5,098 nucleotides of DNA from an uncultured Peptoniphilus sp. (GTDB lineage: Bacteria > Bacillota > Clostridia > Tissierellales > Peptoniphilaceae): NCBI GenBank assembly GCA_902489255.1, contig CABTZF010000043.1, positions 1 through 5,098 on the forward strand, given 5' to 3'. A program made the position numbers and the translations under genes. The notes beneath the pieces are model-generated. The model had not been told where the DNA came from, did no database searches, and saw only the letters and a list, made by a program, of their open reading frames with translations. This document shows, in pieces, positions 1 to 4,662 of this stretch (its first letter is position 1; each line of letters starts with the position of its first letter).

Positions 1-155
1 CGGTCTGTAAGGATATGTATCTATGGAGAAGTAGGCGATGACTTTCTAAGTATCAGAAAAGAGCCTGCCAAGTAGAACAAAACGTCGCTGTGAGATTCAG
101 GGGCAGGAACTATATCAGGTGTAACCGACAAAAAAGTTAGAAGCGGCTAACGAAA
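1..155. other. Unidentified structured or partial-gene segment at window edge
   Basis: No gene is recognised here. Frame 1 is open from the window edge to a TAG at 73-75 (24 codons), too short to separate from chance, so it could be the tail of a truncated gene. The segment also looks like structured RNA on the + strand. CCTGCC (64-69) can pair with GGCAGG (102-107), GTTAG (136-140) with CTAAC (147-151) around an AAGCGG loop, and AGAAGT (27-32) with ACTTTCT (41-47) with one bulge, itself enclosed by GATA (12-15) and TATC (51-54). The sequence is purine-rich and richer in G+C than what follows 155. A group II intron or other ribozyme fragment is possible, but I see no diagnostic domain V or 5' GUGYG motif to prove it. 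Confidence 0.3.
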
Positions 156-159
156 ACTG

Positions 160-188
160 TTGACAAATGAGAAATATTATAGTAAACT
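160..188 (+). promoter_or_regulatory. Predicted sigma-A promoter for the Xre regulator
   Basis: A perfect -35 box TTGACA lies at 160-165. A -10-like TAAACT (4 of 6 consensus bases) follows at 183-188 after a 17-base spacer. The spacing to the ribosome binding site and TTG start at 225 fits a short leader. The AT-rich sequence around the -10 (about 173-195) is imperfectly self-complementary and could hold an autoregulatory operator for the HTH protein, but that is only inference. Confidence 0.65.
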
Positions 189-224
189 TATATTAATCAA
201 AAGACAAAAGAAAAGGGGTAAACT

Positions 225-437
225 TTGGATAATAGAATTGAAGAATATAGGAAACCGTTGGGGTTATCTCAACATAGATTAGGTAAAAAAATAGGAATAT
301 CAAGAGTGAGTATAAATAAAATAGAAACTGGAAAAACTGTACCTACTCTAAAGATAGCGAATGATATAGCGAATGCCTTAGGAGTTTGTATATATAAGAT
401 TTTTGATTTAGATGGTACTGGTAGGTATAAATGTTGA
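225..437 (+). CDS. Xre/Cro-type helix-turn-helix regulator
   Basis: This is a 70-residue, single-domain DNA-binding protein of the Xre/Cro-C1 family (HTH_3), expected to act as a dimer on operators in the cytoplasm. The HTH spans about residues 12-54: helix 2 begins at LSQHRLGKKIGIS (14-26) and the recognition helix at RVSINKIETGK (27-37). These are followed by PTLKIANDIANALGV and the IFDLD ending typical of these small repressors. Length is normal for the class. The start is TTG at 225: an in-frame TAA at 219-221 rules out anything earlier, and GGGG (215-218) gives a 6-base ribosome-binding spacing. No sensor domain is present. It lies 167 bases upstream of the bacteriocin gene, so control of that cluster is plausible but not shown. 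It could equally regulate the mobile element. Confidence 0.85.
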   Translation: MDNRIEEYRKPLGLSQHRLGKKIGISRVSINKIETGKTVPTLKIANDIANALGVCIYKIFDLDGTGRYKC

Positions 438-458
438 TCTTGCTACTGTAGTTAAAAA

Positions 459-475
459 CACTAGTTAGAATAGTG
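459..475. promoter_or_regulatory. Small dyad, candidate operator upstream of bacteriocin gene
   Basis: CACTA (459-463) and TAGTG (471-475) form a perfect inverted repeat around a 7-base centre, 17 bases in all, the size expected for a Cro-like operator. The centre and right edge include TAGAAT (466-471), a 5-of-6 match to a -10 box, although no good -35 lies at the right distance upstream. There is no U-run after the dyad, which argues against a terminator. Binding by the adjacent HTH protein is a guess from position. Confidence 0.3.
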
Positions 476-501
476 ATTTAAATATATAAGAGGTGAGGTT
501 T

Positions 502-543
502 ATGAATTATAAAAATCCTCAAAGGTATAAAAACGGAGACTGA
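502..543 (+). CDS. Possible 13-residue peptide or leader ORF
   Basis: ATG at 502 begins a 13-codon frame (MNYKNPQRYKNGD) ending in TGA at 541-543. It is preceded by a purine-rich GAGGTGAGG at 490-498, and GAGG at 490-493 gives an 8-base spacing, which is a credible ribosome binding site. The peptide is hydrophilic and basic, with no signal sequence. It could be a leader peptide in the 5' region of the bacteriocin mRNA, the surviving start of a decayed gene, or a chance ORF. I do not recognise it. Confidence 0.3.
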   Translation: MNYKNPQRYKNGD

Positions 544-604
544 ACTGACTAATGTCGTTTGGTGAGAATTGATGAAATACTGTTTTTGTTAAGGAGGTAA
601 ATTT

Positions 605-1018
605 ATGATAAGTAGACTAAAGAAACTTACTGCTGTGTCTTGCATGGCATTGATGTTGTTGGCAAATGCAGGGTCAGTGTTTGCTGCGGAGGCTAATCCG
701 AATAATGTGGATATTTTAAGCAAATATTCAGTGGAGTCATCACATGGTATGATGACAGAAGGTGAGATTCGTCCTGCTTGGCTAGGTTATGGTCCGATTA
801 CTAGGTATCCGGCAGAGGGAGGAACATGGCAATATGGTTTTTGGAATGCTAAAGTTCGTTCATATTACACTGTTAATCGTTGCCATGGAAGTACCGTTAA
901 ACTTAATAATAAAACTAGTCGTTCAATAGATACTGCGTCTGGAAAGACATCATATGCTGAGATTTGGGCTATTCAGCATAACGGTAATGACAGATATTAC
1001 TACAGAGTGTGCAACTAG
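605..1018 (+). CDS. Lactococcin 972-family bacteriocin precursor
   Basis: This is a secreted antimicrobial protein precursor of the lactococcin 972 family. The founding member binds lipid II and blocks septum formation. A Sec signal peptide is clear: basic residues at 4-7 (RLKK), a hydrophobic core at about 8-22, and a likely cut after SVFA at residue 27. The family signature begins at EGGTWQYGF (71-79) and continues with aromatic pairs (YY 87-88), the CHGSTV segment (93-98) and a Tyr-rich end (YYYR, 131-134). Start ATG 605 has a near-perfect AAGGAGGT (591-598). Lactococcin 972 itself is about 91 residues with no cysteine in the mature part. This protein is 137 residues, with about 43 extra residues between signal and core and two cysteines (93, 136). 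By rough count its G+C (about 41%) exceeds that of the next two genes. The permease and ATPase follow directly. Confidence 0.88.
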   Translation: MISRLKKLTAVSCMALMLLANAGSVFAAEANPNNVDILSKYSVESSHGMMTEGEIRPAWLGYGPITRYPAEGGTWQYGFWNAKVRSYYTVNRCHGSTVKLNNKTSRSIDTASGKTSYAEIWAIQHNGNDRYYYRVCN

Positions 1019-1062
1019 TATTGTACATTGACGAACAATATACGGATAATAGAGCATATATA

Positions 1063-1101
1063 AATTAAGGGTGCATGGGTGGTTACTCTGCGCCCTTAAT
1101 T
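1063..1101 (+). promoter_or_regulatory. Intercistronic 12-bp hairpin between bacteriocin and permease
   Basis: Positions 1063-1074 pair with 1090-1101 as a 12-bp stem with a single G-U pair (1072 with 1092) and a 15-base loop. No U-run follows, so it is unlikely to be a full Rho-independent terminator. A strong stem 23 bases before the permease start fits an RNA stability element or partial read-through structure, which would keep bacteriocin mRNA abundant relative to transporter mRNA. Confidence 0.6.
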
Positions 1102-1124
1102 ACTGTATACAAAGGGGTGAAAAT

Positions 1125-3122
1125 ATGAAGAATATAATTCGGGTTTGTGGTGTAGTAATGTCAGTAGTTTTGCTATTGCTGACATGTAAATTATTGGAAG
1201 CAAATCAGCAATATGAGCCATTTAATTCGGAATCAATTATAGAACTAAATACCATTGATACAACGACAAAAAAAGATATATTGATAGAAGAACTGAATGG
1301 TATTGTGGATAGTAATAATGGAGGGATGTACAAGGAAGTAGCAGGAACAGAAAATATTAGTAAAGAAAGAAACATTGTTTGGTTTGGTAGTAAAAAACCA
1401 AGTTCACATAATATCGTTTTAAATAATGACACTATTCAATGGTTATCAAATAATTTGTCAGGAAAGCTGATTCACAGTAACAATATGGGGGATACTCCAT
1501 TATCAGGTGAATATGCTATAACAGACAATTTAAAGACTGACTTGGATGTGTGGGCGAAAAATAATGATATAAATATAAATTATTTTAAGGGTTCAAGCAC
1601 TCTTAAAAGGATATATATGAGTCTCTTAGGAAATCCAATTGGAAATACATTGATGGCGATGTACATATTAACTCTTATGGTTTTCATTTCATACTTTTTG
1701 GTAAAAGCAAAAGAGCGAAGTATCAAATTGTTATCGGGAGTTAGTAAGCAGGGGATTTTCACATCTGATATAGAATATCTATCTAAAAATATGTTTATCG
1801 GATATTTGTGTGGGATTTTCTTTATGTCGCTATATTATTTATTGACAAAGAATTTTCAAAATTTGTTATTGATATTAAAGATGTCGTTAGTAAGCGTATT
1901 GGCATCGTTTGTTGTTATTTTGCTTTTGAGTATGATATTATCTGTGGTTGTTATTCCTAATGTTAAATACATTGCAAACAGAGAAATACCAATTAAAAAA
2001 TTTGAATGCATGACAACGATATTAAAACTAGTAGCGATTGTATTTGCAGTATCTGTTTTAGCAAATACTGTTTTGTCTGCAACTGTAGCACAAAGAATGT
2101 CGAAGGAATATTCCTCTTGGGCAAATGTTAAAAACACTTTTAGATTGTCATTTTCAACATTAGATGATTTATATGAGGATAAAAATTTAGAAGATGTAAA
2201 AAATTTTATTTCAGAAATGCAAAAAGAAAATAGCATGAGTATATCTCTTGTTGTGGATAAAAGTGTAGAAATGACTGACGAATTAAAAGAGGCTGGATTT
2301 GATCATTTTGTTATTGTGGATAAATCATGGCTTGAGTTTGTTGGAGTAGGTGTAAATGAAGAAAAAACAAATGGAAAGTTGGTAACCTATGCTTTTGAAA
2401 GTATGAGTCCCTCACTCAAGAAATTTGCTTTAGAACAAATGCCGTTATTGATAAACGAAGATGTAGTAAAAACGGAAAAACTAAAATACTATAAATTTAT
2501 AGGAAGAAAAATGGGAGCTTTAGCACCTAACACTGGCGATATGGATGCTTTAATGTCCTTAAAAAATCCTTTAGTGGTTGTTATAGACAATCCTGCCAAA
2601 GAATTAAAGGTTCAGGGATTCGTAATTCCAACATTGTCAAGTGGCAATATAATATTTTCAGATAAGGCTGTGTTAGATAATAGCTTGAAAAATAACATTA
2701 TGAAAAAATATATAATTTCAGTGGATAATATAGCTGATTTAGCTTTAAAAATTGCCCAAGATTTTAAGGAGCAATTTTGGAGTTATATTATGGCTAGTGT
2801 TACTCTGTTAGCAACTATAGTTTTTGCAGGATTGTTAAATGCAAAAATATGGGCGTATAAAAATAAGAGAAGAATATACATTATGATGACCAACGGAATC
2901 AAATATGGAGATATTTTTAGAGAAAGTAAGAAAAAAGATATATGTATATTTGCAATTGGGATTTGTATAGCTGGATTTTTATCATATTTTGTACAAAATA
3001 TGAGTATAAGTATTATTGGAAGTGTTGTTGCCGTTATTTTGATACTTTATATTATAGGAATTAGTTTAAGCTATGGCTTTTTTGCAAAAAAAGAATTCAA
3101 TAAGGCGATTTATAGAATTTAG
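1125..3122 (+). CDS. DUF1430/FtsX-like permease of bacteriocin ABC transporter
   Basis: This 665-residue integral membrane protein belongs to the bacteriocin-associated DUF1430 group found beside lactococcin 972-type genes. With the next gene it should form an ABC transporter for bacteriocin export or producer immunity. By eye, membrane segments lie near 5-24, 175-196, 223-242, 255-277, 299-321, 552-574, 606-624 and 628-652, with large outside domains at about 25-174 and 325-550. The pattern (one helix, outside domain, three helices) occurs twice, like two fused MacB/FtsX units. After the first helix following each outside domain comes a basic loop resembling the FtsX coupling loop (KERSIKLLSGV; KRRIYIMMTNG). 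ATG 1125 is chosen because AAAGGGG (1111-1117) sits 7 bases before it; a GTG at 1071 lies inside a hairpin with no ribosome binding site. The ATPase begins 14 bases after the stop. Confidence 0.85.
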   Translation: MKNIIRVCGVVMSVVLLLLTCKLLEANQQYEPFNSESIIELNTIDTTTKKDILIEELNGIVDSNNGGMYKEVAGTENISKERNIVWFGSKKPSSHNIVLNNDTIQWLSNNLSGKLIHSNNMGDTPLSGEYAITDNLKTDLDVWAKNNDININYFKGSSTLKRIYMSLLGNPIGNTLMAMYILTLMVFISYFLVKAKERSIKLLSGVSKQGIFTSDIEYLSKNMFIGYLCGIFFMSLYYLLTKNFQNLLLILKMSLVSVLASFVVILLLSMILSVVVIPNVKYIANREIPIKKFECMTTILKLVAIVFAVSVLANTVLSATVAQRMSKEYSSWANVKNTFRLSFSTLDDLYEDKNLEDVKNFISEMQKENSMSISLVVDKSVEMTDELKEAGFDHFVIVDKSWLEFVGVGVNEEKTNGKLVTYAFESMSPSLKKFALEQMPLLINEDVVKTEKLKYYKFIGRKMGALAPNTGDMDALMSLKNPLVVVIDNPAKELKVQGFVIPTLSSGNIIFSDKAVLDNSLKNNIMKKYIISVDNIADLALKIAQDFKEQFWSYIMASVTLLATIVFAGLLNAKIWAYKNKRRIYIMMTNGIKYGDIFRESKKKDICIFAIGICIAGFLSYFVQNMSISIIGSVVAVILILYIIGISLSYGFFAKKEFNKAIYRI

Positions 3123-3136
3123 ATGGAGGTAATGTA

Positions 3137-3748
3137 ATGATTAGAGCTGAGAAACTATGCCTAAGGATAAAAGAAAAAACGATATTTGAAAATATGAGTT
3201 TTTATATAGAAAAACCACAAATGGTAGCTATAACAGGAGTTTCAGGAAGTGGAAAAACTTCACTACTAAATTGTATGGGGTTAATAAAGGATGTAAGTTC
3301 AGGAAAAATCTATATAAATAATAAAGATTGTACTTGTTTACAGGAAAAAGATAAAATTTCATTTTGGGAAAACACAGCTACATTTATATTTCAAGATTAT
3401 GGGATTATTGATGAAGAAAGTGTTCTTTATAACATTACATTCTCGAATAAGAAGTCTAATCAAAATAAAGCTAAGGCTTATTTAGAGAAAGTGGGGTTGA
3501 AAGAAAAGGCTAACAATATTGCATCTACTTTATCAGGAGGAGAAAAGCAAAGATTGGGAATTGCAAGAGCATTGTATAAAAAAGCCAAAATAATTTTTGC
3601 TGATGAACCAACTGCGTCCTTAGATGAAAAGAATAGAAACATTATAATAAACCTCCTAAGAGAATGCGTGAATAATGGTATATTAGTGGTAGTTGCAACT
3701 CATGATGATAGATTATCTCAATCTTGTGATAAGATAATTTCGATGTAA
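3137..3748 (+). CDS. Bacteriocin-export-type ABC transporter ATPase
   Basis: This 203-residue soluble ATP-binding subunit most resembles the putative bacteriocin-export ATPases of the lactococcin 972 group, within the MacB/LolD-like class. All catalytic elements are present: Walker A GVSGSGKT (34-41), Q-loop Gln86 in FIFQDYG, signature LSGGEKQR (132-139), Walker B IIFADEP with Asp156-Glu157, D-loop SLDE (161-164) and switch His189 in ATHDD. It is slightly shorter than typical MacB-class ATPases (about 220-230), ending soon after the H-loop as the small bacteriocin-linked forms do. ATG 3137 follows GGAGG (3125-3129) with 7-base spacing and lies 14 bases after the permease stop, so the two are almost certainly co-transcribed and translated in step. 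It should bind the two cytoplasmic coupling loops of the permease as a homodimer. A terminator follows. Confidence 0.92.
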   Translation: MIRAEKLCLRIKEKTIFENMSFYIEKPQMVAITGVSGSGKTSLLNCMGLIKDVSSGKIYINNKDCTCLQEKDKISFWENTATFIFQDYGIIDEESVLYNITFSNKKSNQNKAKAYLEKVGLKEKANNIASTLSGGEKQRLGIARALYKKAKIIFADEPTASLDEKNRNIIINLLRECVNNGILVVVATHDDRLSQSCDKIISM

Positions 3749-3770
3749 ATTGCTTGGATATAAAAAGTTT

Positions 3771-3806
3771 AAAGGCTATTTATCTATTAAAGATATTTAG
3801 CCTTTT
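3771..3806 (+). terminator. Rho-independent terminator of the bacteriocin operon
   Basis: AAAGGCTA (3771-3778) pairs with TAGCCTTT (3798-3805). An inner 5-bp stem follows (3781-3785 with 3791-3795) after a small internal loop. The 3' arm runs into TTTT and then further T-rich sequence. It sits 23 bases after the ATPase stop and separates the bacteriocin operon from the mobilization genes. Confidence 0.8.
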
Positions 3807-3838
3807 GTATTTTATAAAATTTGAAAGGAGAATAAAAA

Positions 3839-4249
3839 ATGAAAGAATTAGAAAAAGTAATGGAACAATTAGAAAAGGAAAATACTAAAATTGAAAAGGC
3901 ACAAAACAGAAAGAAACTTCTTACTCAGAAGCAAAGCAAATTAAAAAGAAAAGCTGAGACGCAAAGAAAAATTCAAAAGGGCGGAGTGCTTGAAGCCTTT
4001 GAAAGAGAAATTACAGGTAGACAAGAAGATACAAATAACGATTTAATCTATGCCTTTTTAGATTATGTCCTATCAGATAACAGGAATAGAGAAAAGTTAA
4101 AGGAACTTACAGAAATTCATCTTAGAGCTAAAGAGATTGATGTAGAAGAAATTAAAAATCCTGATGATAAAAATGACAGCATAGACAGTCAGAAAGTGGA
4201 AAAGCCAGATGAAGATATGGAAGATGATTTTTTAGAAAGTGAAGATTAA
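3839..4249 (+). CDS. DUF3847-family mobile-element protein
   Basis: This 136-residue hydrophilic protein resembles the DUF3847 family, commonly encoded just upstream of MobA/MobL relaxases on mobilizable elements of anaerobic Bacillota. Its biochemical role is not established, and an accessory role at oriT is only inference from position. Residues 1-46 are a highly charged, Lys/Glu-rich helix likely to form a coiled coil. Residues 47-56 (KGGVLEAFER) match the characteristic Gly-Gly-x-Leu-Glu-x-Phe turn of the family, and 64-98 form a further helical part. The last 35 or so residues are an acidic, probably disordered tail, longer than is usual for the family. ATG 3839 follows AAAGGAG (3824-3830) with 8-base spacing. 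No clear promoter was found in the 33 bases after the terminator, though an ATTTTATAAAAT palindrome (3809-3820) is there. Confidence 0.75.
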   Translation: MKELEKVMEQLEKENTKIEKAQNRKKLLTQKQSKLKRKAETQRKIQKGGVLEAFEREITGRQEDTNNDLIYAFLDYVLSDNRNREKLKELTEIHLRAKEIDVEEIKNPDDKNDSIDSQKVEKPDEDMEDDFLESED

Positions 4250-4275
4250 AAATAAAGATTAGATAGGTGGCTTTT

Positions 4276-4299
4276 ATGAAAACTAAATATGAGAATTGA
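4276..4299 (+). CDS. Possible 7-codon leader peptide upstream of terminator
   Basis: ATG 4276 preceded by AGGTGG (4265-4270) opens MKTKYEN and stops at TGA 4297-4299, three bases before the terminator stem that begins at 4303. A ribosome paused or stopping here would cover the 5' arm of that stem, the geometry of a translational attenuator. A second overlapping frame (ATG 4289 to TAA 4382-4384, 31 codons) runs through the stem but has no ribosome binding site of its own. Neither is proven to be translated. Confidence 0.25.
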   Translation: MKTKYEN

Positions 4300-4302
4300 T
4301 GT

Positions 4303-4339
4303 AGCAAAGTGGAGAGTAATTTTAACACTTTGCTTTTTT
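4303..4339 (+). terminator. Terminator between DUF3847 gene and oriT region
   Basis: AGCAAAGTG (4303-4311) and CACTTTGCT (4326-4334) form a perfect 9-bp stem with a 14-base loop, running into six Ts (4334-4339). It should stop transcription of the DUF3847 gene before the oriT region. Confidence 0.8.
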
Positions 4340-4380
4340 GTTGATTTGGTAAATCTACAAAAAACGAAGTCCACAGGGGT

Positions 4381-4403
4381 TTAAGGGGGAGTAGCCCCCT
4401 TGA
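4381..4403. repeat. G/C hairpin at the left side of the oriT region
   Basis: AAGGGGG (4383-4389) pairs with CCCCCTT (4395-4401) around AGTAG. A G-T pair and an A-T pair extend the stem to 9 bp. It is strikingly G/C-rich for this AT-rich window and has no U-run, so a terminator role is unlikely. It lies about 80 bases left of the predicted nick region and may be an accessory binding site or an RNA/ssDNA structure. Confidence 0.55.
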
Positions 4404-4409
4404 ATAAAT

Positions 4410-4429
4410 AAAAATGCTTTAGCGTTTTT
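4410..4429. repeat. AT-rich hairpin within the oriT region
   Basis: AAAAATGC (4410-4417) pairs with GCGTTTTT (4422-4429) around a TTTA loop, with one G-T pair. The T-run in the 3' arm gives it a weak terminator look, but it is seven bases after the preceding G/C hairpin and is more simply read as part of the structured oriT leader. Confidence 0.45.
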
Positions 4430-4464
4430 GTTTCCTTAGCGGAGCGATAGGCTTTCTGCAAGAA

Positions 4465-4526
4465 CGCAAAGCACCGTAGTCAAACGGTGTATCTTTGCGC
4501 CCTTTGAAAAAGGGAGCGAAGATACC
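4465..4526 (+). other. oriT: Predicted oriT (MobQ/RSF1010-class nick region)
   Basis: CACCGT (4472-4477) and ACGGTG (4484-4489) form a 6-bp inverted repeat with an AGTCAA loop. It is followed at once by TATCTTTGCGCCCTTT (4490-4505). This layout, an inverted repeat followed by a TGCGCCC core, is that of RSF1010-class oriTs, whose core is TAAGTGCG/CCCT. By analogy the nick would fall between G4499 and C4500 on the strand shown. Outer arms CGCAAAG (4465-4471) and CTTTGCG (4493-4499) extend the hairpin past a TAT bulge. An alternative 17-position hairpin joins 4489-4505 to 4509-4525 with one mismatch. The MobA/MobL relaxase gene starting at 4663 would be the matching enzyme. The nick site is inferred, not demonstrated. 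Confidence 0.75.
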
Positions 4527-4576
4527 TAACATCATAAAGATACTAAAATATAACAACTAAATATCGGATAGAGATC

Positions 4577-4618
4577 AGCAGATAGAAAAATTTTAAGAAA
4601 AATCTATCTGCTTTTCTT
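4577..4618 (+). terminator. Terminator-like hairpin just upstream of the relaxase gene
   Basis: A perfect 10-bp stem joins 4577-4586 (AGCAGATAGA) to 4603-4612 (TCTATCTGCT) over a 16-base A/T-rich loop, and is followed by TTTTCTT (4612-4618). It ends 45 bases before the relaxase start. Either relaxase transcription begins after it, or it attenuates read-through from upstream. Only the first option would make it a plain terminator. Confidence 0.65.
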
Positions 4619-4662
4619 ATGCCTAAAAGTATAAAAATCATAAATGGAAAGGAGTGAAAAGA

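Noticed and set aside
1019..1062. Possible promoter for the permease: TTGTAC (1021-1026) and GATAAT (1045-1050), plus a TATTGT/ACAATA dyad (1019-1040)
   Set aside because: The -35 matches only 3 of 6 bases with an 18-base spacer, and the 6-bp dyad has a long loop. Neither is better than expected in AT-rich DNA.
1071..1124. Longer permease reading from GTG 1071, adding 18 residues
   Set aside because: The GTG lies inside a strong hairpin with no ribosome binding site, whereas ATG 1125 has AAAGGGG at the right distance and begins a normal membrane anchor.
1205..2236. Three minus-strand ORFs (1205-1432, 1580-1762, 1856-2236)
   Set aside because: They lie wholly inside the permease gene, antisense to its conserved domain, and read as shadows of it with no recognisable family or supported ribosome binding site.
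3809..3820. Perfect 12-bp palindrome ATTTTATAAAAT before the DUF3847 gene
   Set aside because: It is made only of A and T and lies next to a terminator tail, so chance is likely. It was kept only as a remark in the gene entry.
3839..4249. DUF3847 protein as a plasmid replication initiator or toxin
   Set aside because: It has no catalytic or HTH motif. The coiled-coil start, GGVLEAF turn and position before a MobA/MobL gene fit DUF3847 instead.
4289..4384. 31-codon ORF overlapping the terminator and the start of the G/C hairpin
   Set aside because: It has no ribosome binding site and its frame runs through a perfect terminator stem, which is better explained as non-coding structure.
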